Source: an uncultured Bacteroides sp. (lineage in GTDB: Bacteria; Bacteroidota; Bacteroidia; Bacteroidales; Bacteroidaceae). Taken from it: a stretch of 64,000 bases of DNA. Position numbers and translations under genes: made by a program. The notes under the pieces are model-generated. The model made no database searches and was not told where the DNA came from. It saw only the letters and a list, made by a program, of their open reading frames with translations. This document shows, one piece after another, positions 1 through 7,613 of the stretch. The stretch spans positions 1 to 64,000 of the forward strand of contig CAAFUN010000148.1 in NCBI GenBank assembly GCA_900766195.1. The letters are read 5' to 3'. Position 1 is the stretch's first letter. Each line of letters starts with the position of its first letter.

Positions 1-79
1 CATTTCAAAACACCACTTAAACGACTATATTTCAATTATTTCAAAGAACTATTTACCCATTTTTACGGGACAGTAATGA

Positions 80-844
80 AATAGAAACCTTGACAAAAAT
101 ATAGATTTATCAGTATATAATGGCTATACATTCAACCCGATAACTGTCTTCTCTTTAACTGGGACAGAAAAATCTCAGACTTTCATACCATCAAAATCAG
201 AGCAAGATGCTTATGCAAATAAGATTTTGGATAAAAAGCCTGGTCAAAATGAGGCTTTCATTTCAGATGGAAAAGGTATTACATATAATTCTCACAGAGA
301 ATTAAATTTAATAGGGACTGGAAATATGGGGATAAATCTTGATAAAGTGATATCTGGAAAATCTTACCGGGAACAAGAAATGACAAAGAAAAATGGTTTA
401 ATTTATTCTTTCAGCCATAAATTATTCACGCTAAGCATGGATTTGGAAGAACACATAGTAAAAGAAAAGATAAATAAAAAAGATTTTCCTGATAATAGTA
501 TTTCTTTTATTTCAAGTGTTAGTTATGGGCGCATTGGGCTGCTTATTATTGAATCAGATAATGATATAACAAAAATCAGAGCTGTCGTAAATAAAATCTT
601 GCAATCTAATATTGGCAAAATCACTCAAGAAGATGCGGCCGTTTTAAAAGAATTGGATGCCTATCACTTATATTATAATAAATCTCAAAAGCTAGTAATT
701 ACAAAAGGAAACATTGATATTATTGAAGCCTACAAAACCCAAATTACAGATGATATTTATAATGTTTTCCCATTTAAAATCAATATATCAGACTATTTTG
801 AACACAGTCTCTCAAGTATGAATTATAAAGTAACTTTACCTTGA
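80..844 (+). pseudogene. Thiol-activated cytolysin-like (CDC-like) protein, 5'-truncated
   Basis: The open frame runs from just after in-frame TAA-TGA stops (74-79) to a TGA at 842-844. It has no ATG near its beginning; the first plausible initiator is TTG at 227. The product resembles the pore-forming core of thiol-activated cytolysins: an FIPSKSEQDAYANKIL stretch, then GINLDKVISG and FTLSMDL strands, then ISSVSYGRIGLLIIES, which matches the ISSVAYGR..LKLET signature of cholesterol-dependent cytolysins. A KLVITKGNIDIIEAYK segment matches the later conserved VTGKVDMVEDLI region. The protein stops at YKVTLP, where the membrane-recognition domain 4 would begin, so no undecapeptide is present. 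The N-terminal third, including any lipoprotein signal, is missing or frameshifted. CDC-like proteins are known in Bacteroidetes. I call it a remnant, but a short CDC-like form whose start lies off the window or in another frame is possible. Confidence 0.6.
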
Positions 845-916
845 CGCATAGAACCATAGCTATATATTGCCTTACAGTGTGAACCTTGCTAAGCAATGAA
901 GTAGATTAAAATATAG

Positions 917-952
917 ACCCTCTGTAACTGTTTAATTGTTATAGAGGGTTTT
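917..952. terminator. Hairpin terminator after the cytolysin-like remnant
   Basis: A 12-bp stem is formed by ACCCTCTGTAAC (917-928) and GTTATAGAGGGT (938-949) around a 9-nt AT-rich loop, followed by TTTG. One pair is G-U. The rest of 845-1114 shows no gene I can support. Confidence 0.6.
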
Positions 953-1114
953 GCTGTAAGACAGTATATAGCTACCTTATCAAAATTGCATACACCTATC
1001 TTTATCAGACAACTTTCCTTTCCTACAGTCAGATCATAAAGCAACAGAGCTAGGTTCTTGGTGTTATTATCAAGTTTCATCGGACAGCAAGATATAAAAA
1101 ACATTCACATAGTA

Positions 1115-1144
1115 TTGATTAGTCAAAACTATTTCTTATTTTTG
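1115..1144 (+). promoter_or_regulatory. Bacteroidetes-type promoter for the MarR operon
   Basis: A TTG -33 element (1115-1117) is followed by a 19-nt spacer and a -7 element TATTTTTG (1137-1144), matching TTG-N19-TAnnTTTG. The MarR start codon lies 16 nt downstream. Confidence 0.7.
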
Positions 1145-1159
1145 TAGAAAATATAAAAC

Positions 1160-1585
1160 ATGGATGAATTTCTCTCGTTAGGATTATTACTGAACAGAGC
1201 TTCTGTTTCTATTGCAAAATCACTGAATAATAGATTCTTGGAACAAGGAATTGATTTACCTCATTCGCAGTTCATTGTTCTTCGATGCCTGTATTATCAC
1301 AACGAAATAAGTCAGCAAGAAATAGCCAGACTATTATTTAAGGATGCTGCTGCTATAAAACGGACAATAGACAATCTGGAAAAGAAAGGATTGATAATCA
1401 GAAAACAGGAACGATTACAGAAGAATTGCATTTATATTTCGGACAAAGGGAGGGCCATTCTTCCGAAAGTATTGCTAATCGCCGAGACTGTGATCCAAAA
1501 AGCCTTAGGGGATATCGATGCAGATCAATATAAGCAATTACAAAGTATGCTAAATATCATTTATCAAAATACTGAAATAAAATAA
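1160..1585 (+). CDS. MarR-family transcriptional regulator
   Basis: The 141-aa product has the MarR layout: N-terminal dimerisation helices, then a winged helix in which EISQQEIARLLFKD is the helix preceding the recognition helix AAIKRTIDNLEKKGLI. A wing follows with RKQERLQKNCIYISDKG, and a C-terminal helix closes the fold. MarR proteins are dimeric repressors that release DNA when they bind small aromatic ligands or are oxidised. The gene follows a good Bacteroidetes promoter and is separated by 6 nt from the membrane protein gene downstream, so the two form one transcription unit. The ligand cannot be read from sequence. The single cysteine pair typical of thiol-switch MarR proteins is not obvious here. 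Confidence 0.85.
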   Translation: MDEFLSLGLLLNRASVSIAKSLNNRFLEQGIDLPHSQFIVLRCLYYHNEISQQEIARLLFKDAAAIKRTIDNLEKKGLIIRKQERLQKNCIYISDKGRAILPKVLLIAETVIQKALGDIDADQYKQLQSMLNIIYQNTEIK

Positions 1586-1591
1586 TAAGTT

Positions 1592-2098
1592 ATGAAAAAG
1601 TTAAGTGCAAACGGCATGAAAGTGCTGAAAATATTTCACCTCCTTTTTATCATGATGTGGGTAATAGGAGTTGTAGCTATGGCTATTATTTATTTTGCTC
1701 ATCCGAAATCAGGAGATGAATTGTATTCTTCTTTTCATATAATGCGGCTAGTGGATGACATCTTGGTTATACCCGGAGCCATGTTAACCGTTGTTGTAGC
1801 CATAATATATGGTACATTTACTAATTGGGGCTTCTTTAAACACAAATGGATAACAGTGAAATGGATTATTTCTGTTACGGTTATTATTGTGGGTACATTT
1901 ATTTTCAGTCCTTGGCTGGATAACTGTTTAGAAATAGCAAATCAACAGAGGGATGTAGCGTTGACTGATCCTAATATACTTTATTATACGCCGCGAATCG
2001 CTATATTTGCAAGTATTCAATCGTTAGCTCTTATTTTTCTTATCATAATTTCAGTTTTTAAACCTTGGAAGAAGAAAAAGCAAGCAAGTAAATCTTAG
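1592..2098 (+). CDS. DUF2269-like integral membrane protein
   Basis: The 168-aa protein has four predicted transmembrane helices: about residues 10-33 (IFHLLFIMMWVIGVVAMAII), 55-75, 88-107 and 137-158. Conserved features include the first-helix LHLLF..MWVIG-type pattern and a polar loop with NWGFFKHKWITVKWI before the third helix. This matches my recollection of the DUF2269 family, whose function is not established. It ends with a basic tail (KPWKKKKQ) predicted to be cytoplasmic. It is co-transcribed with the MarR gene and its 3' end converges on the Crp/Fnr gene 16 nt away. A role in exporting or sensing a compound recognised by MarR is only a guess. Confidence 0.6.
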   Translation: MKKLSANGMKVLKIFHLLFIMMWVIGVVAMAIIYFAHPKSGDELYSSFHIMRLVDDILVIPGAMLTVVVAIIYGTFTNWGFFKHKWITVKWIISVTVIIVGTFIFSPWLDNCLEIANQQRDVALTDPNILYYTPRIAIFASIQSLALIFLIIISVFKPWKKKKQASKS

Positions 2099-2114
2099 AT
2101 TTTATCCAAAGCGA

Positions 2115-2792
2115 TTAGCCATTTTCGCTAATTAGTTTTAATAATCTTTTATTCAGAATGATAATTTTTTTTCCTTCGCATGTTATAATACCATCTTTAT
2201 CAAACTCACTTAAAAAACGACTAATACTCTCTCTGCTTGTGTCTATTAAACTACCCAATTCAGATTGAGATATAGGAAGAATAAAATTATCAGATTCAAA
2301 TATATGATTAGAGAACTCCAGTAAAACGTCTGCCAAGTTCCCTCTCGACTGTTTTTGAGTTCTGTTGGCACAGCGTCTATAAGATTCAAGATCGTTCTGA
2401 CAGAGTTCTAGTATAATCTGATATGCAAATGTATGGTTACGTTGCAGTAAATTCTGAAAAACATTCATGTCAATAAAACACGCTTCCACATCTGATACAG
2501 CACTGACCGAATATTGATTTATCTTATCCCCAAAAGTAGTAGGAAGCCCTAAATAAGTTGGAGCTTTTACCAAACGGACAATCTGCTCGCGTGAAGGACC
2601 TTTCAAATGTATTTTTACCAAACCTTTTCGTAAAAAAACAACATTAGTAGATAAAGCTCCTTGCTTGATAATAGAATCTCCCTTAGCAAAGCTTACTACA
2701 GCATGATTAGCCGACAACTGTTCAAAGCAGTAATCACTAAAAATATCAGATATTTTTGTATTAAACGGACAATATTTGCAGTCATTCCCCAT
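2115..2792 (-). CDS. Crp/Fnr-family regulator with N-terminal cysteine motif
   Basis: The 225-aa protein has a cyclic-nucleotide-like effector domain (about residues 20-140), a long dimerisation helix (MNVFQNLLQRNHTFAYQIILEL) and a C-terminal helix-turn-helix in which SQSELGSLIDTSRESISRFLSEF is the DNA-reading unit. Its first residues are MGNDCKYCPF, giving C5-xx-C8, and a further cysteine lies at 22, a spacing that could bind an Fe-S cluster or act as a thiol switch. The gene is divergent from the DsrE2-TusA-Hdr operon and shares a 216-bp regulatory region containing a GTGAT-ATAC-ATCAC palindrome. It therefore probably controls that operon and itself. HcpR-type nitrosative regulators and FNR-type oxygen sensors are the nearest functional analogies; which applies is inference. 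Confidence 0.85.
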   Translation of the reverse strand: MGNDCKYCPFNTKISDIFSDYCFEQLSANHAVVSFAKGDSIIKQGALSTNVVFLRKGLVKIHLKGPSREQIVRLVKAPTYLGLPTTFGDKINQYSVSAVSDVEACFIDMNVFQNLLQRNHTFAYQIILELCQNDLESYRRCANRTQKQSRGNLADVLLEFSNHIFESDNFILPISQSELGSLIDTSRESISRFLSEFDKDGIITCEGKKIIILNKRLLKLISENG

Positions 2793-2902
2793 TGGCGTTC
2801 CTTTTTGCTATAATTAGATAAAAAGCTCTTCATACAAATCTCTCTATTTTTATTCAAATTAAAAACTTATTTTAAATCTGTTTTTTCATAAAAATAGAAA
2901 AC

Positions 2903-2916
2903 GTGATATACATCAC
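2903..2916. promoter_or_regulatory. Perfect Crp/Fnr-type palindrome GTGAT-N4-ATCAC
   Basis: GTGATATACATCAC is an exact 5-4-5 inverted repeat between the divergent Crp/Fnr gene and the sulfur/Hdr operon. Its centre is about 64 bp upstream of the operon's -7 element. The arms resemble Crp/HcpR half-sites (TGTGA/TCACA). It is the best candidate operator for the adjacent regulator. Confidence 0.6.
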
Positions 2917-2921
2917 ATTAT

Positions 2922-2943
2922 TATATGTAAACTGCCACATATA
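2922..2943. promoter_or_regulatory. Second inverted repeat in the same control region
   Basis: TATATGT (2922-2928) and ACATATA (2937-2943) are perfect 7-bp arms around an 8-nt spacer, lying between the GTGAT palindrome and the operon's promoter. It could be a second operator or only AT-rich symmetry. Confidence 0.35.
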
Positions 2944-2972
2944 AAAAAACGGTATATTCTGAAATTAATCTC

Positions 2973-2980
2973 TACGTTTG
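2973..2980 (+). promoter_or_regulatory. Promoter -7 element of the DsrE2-Hdr operon
   Basis: TACGTTTG fits TAnnTTTG and lies 28 nt before the first start codon. No TTG-like -33 element is visible at the right spacing, which would fit an activator-dependent promoter. Confidence 0.5.
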
Positions 2981-3008
2981 CCAACACAAATTTAATACCA
3001 AAATAATT

Positions 3009-3575
3009 ATGGAAAATGCTTCTGCAATAACCATCGACCAACTTCAAAAGCAAATAGATGAATTAAAAAGGAATGTTGAGTTTCTTCAAAAGTCAAGGAA
3101 AGATCAATTGTCCATAGCAGTTGTATCCGGTGATATGGATAAGATATTAGCAGCAATGATTATTTCATTAGCGGCTGCAGCAATGGACACACAAGTAAAA
3201 CTCTTTTTTTCATTTTGGGCGTTAGCAGCTCTTCGCGACAGAAAGAAACATGCTCGGGGTAAGGACTTCATGTCAAAAATGTTTGGGTTTATGCTGCCAA
3301 AAGACAAAAATGCTCTTCCTCTCTCAAAAATGAATATGGCAGGCATGGGACCTATAATTATTAAAAACTTGATGAAAAAGAAAAATGTTCTTTCGCTGAA
3401 TGAAATGTTTGTTCAGGCAGGAGAGCTAGGTATTGAGATTGTAGTCTGTGAAATGTCAATGGGATTGATGGGCTTCAAGAAAGAAGAAATTATCGATTAT
3501 CCGCACTTAACATTTGCCGGAGCAGCAACCTTTGTCGCTGATGCTGGAGAAAGCAGTATACAACTGTTTGTTTGA
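3009..3575 (+). CDS. DsrE2-like (DsrE/DsrF/DrsH family) sulfur-carrier protein
   Basis: The 188-aa protein starts with a short coiled-coil helix (DQLQKQIDELKRNVEFLQKS) and continues with a DsrE-like alpha/beta fold: LSIAVVSGDMDKILAAMIISLAAAAMDTQVKLFFSFWAL is the first strand-helix-strand unit. The conserved cysteine lies in EIVVCEMSMGLMGF near the C-terminus, the position used for persulfide binding in DsrE2-type proteins. The middle segment with a basic KMFGFMLPKDKN stretch is typical of DsrE2. Such proteins exchange sulfane sulfur with TusA. Here the next gene is a TusA homologue, 38 nt downstream, and the rest of the operon encodes a Qmo/Hdr-like redox complex. It is the first gene after the promoter. 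Confidence 0.8.
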   Translation: MENASAITIDQLQKQIDELKRNVEFLQKSRKDQLSIAVVSGDMDKILAAMIISLAAAAMDTQVKLFFSFWALAALRDRKKHARGKDFMSKMFGFMLPKDKNALPLSKMNMAGMGPIIIKNLMKKKNVLSLNEMFVQAGELGIEIVVCEMSMGLMGFKKEEIIDYPHLTFAGAATFVADAGESSIQLFV

Positions 3576-3613
3576 TTTCAACAAATATTAATTACTTACA
3601 TATACAAATAATT

Positions 3614-3859
3614 ATGGAAAATTTAGAAAACATTCAAGTAGCAAAATCGGTAGATGCAAGAGGTACAGCATGTCCAGGACCACTTTTGGAAGCAAAGAAA
3701 GCCATAGGGAGCATAAATTCAGGTGATATTATGGAAATACTTTCGGCAGACGAAGGAACAAAAATTGATATACCAAAATGGTGTAATAAACAAGGTCACG
3801 AATATTTAGGAGCCAAAGAAGAAAATGGTTATTTCAAAGTATTCATGAAAAAAAAATAA
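3614..3859 (+). CDS. tusA: TusA-family sulfur carrier protein
   Basis: The 81-aa product carries the TusA/SirA signature CPGP (residues 20-23) in SVDARGTACPGPLLEAKKAI, where Cys20 is the persulfide-carrying residue. The SADEGTKIDIPKWCNKQGHE segment supplies the second half of the beta-alpha-beta-alpha-beta fold. The frame is open further upstream (from 3572, overlapping the DsrE2 stop), but the internal ATG at 3614 gives a normal-length TusA and is preferred. TusA proteins move sulfane sulfur between enzymes. The position between DsrE2 and an Hdr-like complex suggests that it delivers or accepts sulfur for that complex rather than serving only tRNA thiolation. Confidence 0.85.
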   Translation: MENLENIQVAKSVDARGTACPGPLLEAKKAIGSINSGDIMEILSADEGTKIDIPKWCNKQGHEYLGAKEENGYFKVFMKKK

Positions 3860-3877
3860 TACAGACGATACCTTATT

Positions 3878-4276
3878 ATGGCTAATCCAACAGCTAAAAT
3901 ACTAGTGTTTTCTACCGAAAAGATTTCAGATCCTGCTATTGATATGGCAGGATTACTGAAATTGCATTATCCCCCAACGGTATATACGATTTCCGTTCCT
4001 TGTTCTAGCGGAATAAAACCCATGTGGATTTTACATGCTTACGAGAAGGGATTTGACGGAGTTTTCATAGCTGCCGATGGTACTGACTGTGTATATGGCG
4101 AATCGTGTACCGAAAAAACAGGGCATGTAGTAGAGATGACACACAATTTGATGAAAGAGAATGAAATTGATCCTGCACGTCTTCGAATGGCTGCTTTATG
4201 TTCAGTTTGCAGCGAAGCTTTTGTAAAACAAATACGAAGTTTCAACGAATATTTACTTAAAACCATACATCACTAA
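3878..4276 (+). CDS. MvhD-like hydrogenase iron-sulfur subunit
   Basis: The 132-aa protein matches the MvhD/FlpD family, a small [2Fe-2S] protein that passes electrons to HdrA. Five cysteines are placed as expected: C42 in VPCSSGIKPMW, C71 and C77 in GTDCVYGESC, and C108 and C111 in LCSVC. In methanogens it joins a hydrogenase or formate dehydrogenase to HdrA; in sulfate reducers the same domain is fused to the C-terminus of QmoB. Here it is a free-standing subunit placed before the two HdrA-type genes, and its stop codon overlaps the start of the next gene by one base. No hydrogenase genes are present in the window. Confidence 0.8.
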   Translation: MANPTAKILVFSTEKISDPAIDMAGLLKLHYPPTVYTISVPCSSGIKPMWILHAYEKGFDGVFIAADGTDCVYGESCTEKTGHVVEMTHNLMKENEIDPARLRMAALCSVCSEAFVKQIRSFNEYLLKTIHH

Positions 4277-5583
4277 TGACCGAAGTCAGTTCTACAAAAA
4301 AATTAGACTACGACGCTTTAGTTATAGGCGCCGGAATAGCTGGAGGTGAAGTTGCTATTAATTTGGCAAACATAGGCTATAAAGTACTATTGGTCGAAAA
4401 AGAATCGTCGGTAGGAGGCAAAATGATCTTATTGAGTAAGGTGTTTCCTACACTTGACTGTTCTGCATGTATTACAACTCCTAAAGTTTCAGAAATCACA
4501 CGACATCCCAACATAACGATCTTCACTAAAAGCGAAGTCAGCAACATCATTAAACACGGCGAAGACAGTTTTACAGCAAAAGTAAATAAACGTCCTCGAT
4601 ACGTTCATATCGAAGATTGCACAGCTTGTCAGCTTTGCGAAAAAGCTTGCCCTGTCAATGTTCCCGATCAATATCAATTTGGACTGGTAGGACGGAAAGC
4701 CGCACATATTCCGTTTGCCATTTGTAGTCCGAAGGCAGCTATCATTGATATTGAGAACTGTACACTTTGCGGTGCATGTGAAAAAGTTTGTCCAACAGGG
4801 TGCATTGATTTCACGATGAAACCTGAAGAATATAATCTGCAAGTAAAGACCGTAATCCTGGCAACCGGCTTTAATCTATTTGATACGACTAAAATATCAC
4901 GATATGGTTCGGGCAAATTCAAAAATGTACTTACTTCCATGCAAATGGAACGTGAAATAGCACCTACTCGACCATACAACACAATCCTCCGTCCTAGCGA
5001 TGGAAAAGTTGCCGATCGTATTGCTTATGTATTATGTACAGGATCACGCGACGATTCGGTAGGAAACCCTATCTGCTCACAGGTATGTTGCATGTATTCC
5101 ATAAAGCAGGCGCAGCTACTGATGGGTGCGTTGCCTATGGCAGATGTTACAATCTACTATATTGATATTCGCAGTTTTGGAAAGGGATTTGAAGAATTTT
5201 ACCAACAAGCAAAAGATATGGGCGTCAATTTTGTCAAGGGAAAAATAGGTAAAATATCGGAAAAAAGCAACGGGAATCTCATTTTGCGCTACGAAGATGT
5301 CACTGAAGGAACTGTTACTGAAGCCGAACATGATATGGTAGTTTTGTCTGCCGGATTACTTCCCAATCAAGGAGTGGATTCATTGTTTGACAAGCAAACA
5401 TTAGAGCTCGACACTTACAAATTTGTCAAACAAAAAGATATACTAGCAAGTCCGGCAAAAACGAGTATCGATGGAGTATTTGTTGCAGGAACTGCATCTG
5501 CGCCGATGGACATTCCTGATTCTATTTTGTCGGCAGGATCAGCTTCCTCTGAAGCTATTAGTTATTTAATCAATCATGAATAA
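4276..5583 (+). CDS. QmoA/HdrA-like FAD- and Fe-S-containing subunit
   Basis: The 435-aa protein begins with an FAD-binding Rossmann motif GAGIAG (about 18-23) and VLLVEKESSVGGKM. The HdrA-type LDCSACITTPK segment supplies C62 and C65. Two ferredoxin-type [4Fe-4S] motifs follow: C115-xx-C118-xx-C121-xxx-C125 and C162-xx-C165-xx-C168-xxx-C172. A GSRDD..CSQVCCMYSIKQA segment and a C-terminal GTASAPMDIPDS flavoprotein motif complete it. The short length and lack of extra C-terminal domains match QmoA rather than full-length methanogen HdrA. It is translationally coupled to the MvhD gene (1-bp overlap) and lies 26 nt before the second HdrA-type gene. Likely role: flavin electron switch between soluble donors and the membrane subunit. 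Confidence 0.85.
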   Translation: MTEVSSTKKLDYDALVIGAGIAGGEVAINLANIGYKVLLVEKESSVGGKMILLSKVFPTLDCSACITTPKVSEITRHPNITIFTKSEVSNIIKHGEDSFTAKVNKRPRYVHIEDCTACQLCEKACPVNVPDQYQFGLVGRKAAHIPFAICSPKAAIIDIENCTLCGACEKVCPTGCIDFTMKPEEYNLQVKTVILATGFNLFDTTKISRYGSGKFKNVLTSMQMEREIAPTRPYNTILRPSDGKVADRIAYVLCTGSRDDSVGNPICSQVCCMYSIKQAQLLMGALPMADVTIYYIDIRSFGKGFEEFYQQAKDMGVNFVKGKIGKISEKSNGNLILRYEDVTEGTVTEAEHDMVVLSAGLLPNQGVDSLFDKQTLELDTYKFVKQKDILASPAKTSIDGVFVAGTASAPMDIPDSILSAGSASSEAISYLINHE

Positions 5584-5609
5584 TATCTGACTTGACTAAA
5601 AGAATACCA

Positions 5610-7307
5610 ATGAAAAAGAAATTAGGAATTTACATATGCCATTGTGGTGGAAACATTTCAGATTATGTGGATGTTGAGAAAGTCCGTCAAGCTATCAAAG
5701 ACGAAGATTGTGTGCTATTAGCTAAAACTACTGAGTTTGCTTGTTCTGACAGTACTCAGAAAGATATGGTAGATGACATTCAAGCTAATCAACTAGATGG
5801 AATTGTGGTTGCCTCATGTTCTCCAAAACTCCATCAAACTACGTTTCGCAATGTGGCAGAAAGAGCAGATCTGAATAAATACAGATATGTTCATGCGAAT
5901 ATACGCGAACAAGGTTCATGGGCACATTCCGATAATAAAGAGGCAGCAACGCAAAAGGTAATCCTGTTAGTAAAGGCAGCTATCGCAAAAGCCCGTTATG
6001 CTGAAGCTCTTGAAGGTGAAAAAATAAAAGCCGAAAAAGCAGTAGCCGTTGTCGGAGGAGGAGTTGCAGGTATGAAAGCAGCATTATCCATTTCAGAAAA
6101 AAGAACAAATGTTATACTAGTTGAAAAAAGTGGAGTTTTGGGTGGACATGTACGGGAATTAGGTTCTTTGTTTATGACTGACGAATCGGGAGAAAGCCTC
6201 GTAAAACGATTGAGCGAAGATGTTATATCTCGCAAAAATATAACTCTATATACCGGAAGTGAAGTTGTTACTGTCAGTGGAAGTATAGGAAATTTCAATC
6301 TAAAAATCAAAAAGAATATTTCGGAGCAAACAGAAGAAGTAAAGGTTGGCTCAGTGGTGGTTGCTACCGGTTTTGATTCATACACACCTTCAGTAGGAGA
6401 ATATGGTTATAAACAACTTCCCAATGTTATTACCCTTACTGAGTTTAAGAAAATGGTAGATACCAGTAATGGAAAACTAATATTTGATAACAAGGAAATC
6501 GACACCGTGACCTACATTTATTGTGTAGGCTCGCGCCAGACAGAGGGAAATACTTACTGCTCGCGTTATTGCTGTACATCAGCTATCCACACAGCCATCC
6601 AAGCTAAAAAAAAATTCAGCAACATACAGAATTATCATTTGACGCGGGGAGTTCGAACATACGGGAAGCAAGAGATTCTTTATACCGAATCGCGCCAATT
6701 GGGGGATATTTACCTGCAATGGGAATTAGAAACTCCTCTCGAAGTTGCAAGCGAAAATGAGAAAACTATTATCAAAGTAACTGACATACTCACAGCTAAT
6801 AAAGCAATGGAGATAGAAACAGATTTGGTAGTATTAGTGAACGGTATGGTACCACGTACAGACAATTCCATAGGAACTCTATTTAAACTACCCAAAGGAC
6901 GAGATAATTTTTTCAACGAAATACACATGAAACTACGTCCTGTAGAGACTGTCATAGAAGGTGTGACCATTGCCGGAACCTGCCAAAGCCCAAAGAATAT
7001 TATGGAATCGATTAACTCAGCTCTGTCGGCGGCAACTAAATCGTATTCGTATGTAAACAAAGGCGAGATAAGTCTAGAGTCTGCTATCGCAAAAATCAAT
7101 CCAGATGTTTGTACCTGGTGTGGTGCTTGTGTTGAAGCTTGTCCATTCGATGCTATTAGTCGCGATGATAAAACGGGTAAAGCAATATTGAATAACTCTA
7201 TATGCAAAGGTTGTGGCATGTGTACTCCTATTTGTCCAACAAATGCAATCGACCTGAAAGCATTTTCAGATATAGAAATATTGAGTATGATAGATGCTCT
7301 TGTATAA
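5610..7307 (+). CDS. QmoB/HdrA-like subunit
   Basis: I choose ATG 5610 (565 aa), because an in-frame TTG 18 nt upstream is a poorer initiator. The protein opens with the HdrA N-terminal domain (IYICHCGGNI, C10 and C12; ASCSPKLHQTTFR near 69), then an FAD-binding VVGGGVAGMKAAL motif (about 148-158), a GSR..CSRYCC segment, and two C-terminal [4Fe-4S] motifs (C501, C504, C507, C511 and C532, C535, C538, C542). This is the QmoB/HdrA order. It lacks the C-terminal MvhD domain that QmoB carries; the free-standing MvhD gene two positions upstream supplies it. The two together have about the size of one QmoB. The donor or acceptor is unknown; no AprAB is nearby. Confidence 0.85.
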   Translation: MKKKLGIYICHCGGNISDYVDVEKVRQAIKDEDCVLLAKTTEFACSDSTQKDMVDDIQANQLDGIVVASCSPKLHQTTFRNVAERADLNKYRYVHANIREQGSWAHSDNKEAATQKVILLVKAAIAKARYAEALEGEKIKAEKAVAVVGGGVAGMKAALSISEKRTNVILVEKSGVLGGHVRELGSLFMTDESGESLVKRLSEDVISRKNITLYTGSEVVTVSGSIGNFNLKIKKNISEQTEEVKVGSVVVATGFDSYTPSVGEYGYKQLPNVITLTEFKKMVDTSNGKLIFDNKEIDTVTYIYCVGSRQTEGNTYCSRYCCTSAIHTAIQAKKKFSNIQNYHLTRGVRTYGKQEILYTESRQLGDIYLQWELETPLEVASENEKTIIKVTDILTANKAMEIETDLVVLVNGMVPRTDNSIGTLFKLPKGRDNFFNEIHMKLRPVETVIEGVTIAGTCQSPKNIMESINSALSAATKSYSYVNKGEISLESAIAKINPDVCTWCGACVEACPFDAISRDDKTGKAILNNSICKGCGMCTPICPTNAIDLKAFSDIEILSMIDALV

Positions 7308-7331
7308 TCCTCTTAAACTACAATTAAAAAT

Positions 7332-7613
7332 ATGGAAAATATAGAAAAGGGTAAGAGTGCGAAGTATCTACGTGATAAACAAGGAGTTTCGGATCGAGTA
7401 AAAGACAACCTAAAATCATTTAATCAAATAAAGAGAACTATTTTGTCTGCTCTTGCAGAAAAAGATATGACAATAAAGGAACTGTCAGACACTACCAAAA
7501 TACCGCTATCGGATGCCATGTATTATTTGATGTCACTAATTAAATACGATTTGGTAGCAGTAGGAGAAATTGATGATATGGATGAATATTACACTTATAA
7601 ATTAAAACAATAA
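7332..7613 (+). CDS. Small winged-helix protein inside the Hdr operon
   Basis: The 93-aa protein has a predicted winged helix: IKRTILSALAEKDMTIKELSDTTKIPLSDAMYYLMSLIKYDLVAVGEI is helix 1, helix 2 (TIKELSDTTK) and the recognition helix (PLSDAMYYLMSLIKY), with a short wing ending DEYYTYKLKQ. The basic N-terminal stretch (KGKSAKYLRDKQGVSDRVKDNLK) is unusual for a stand-alone regulator. It sits between the QmoB-like and QmoC-like genes, 24 nt after the former, and its TAA overlaps the ATG of the latter by one base, so translation is coupled. It could be an autoregulator of the operon or a structural partner using a winged-helix fold. I know of no established function. Confidence 0.65.
   Translation: MENIEKGKSAKYLRDKQGVSDRVKDNLKSFNQIKRTILSALAEKDMTIKELSDTTKIPLSDAMYYLMSLIKYDLVAVGEIDDMDEYYTYKLKQ

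Noticed and set aside
889..1104. 71-codon minus-strand frame after the cytolysin remnant
   Set aside because: It runs through a strong terminator hairpin, has no promoter or homology that I recognise, and its composition looks non-coding.
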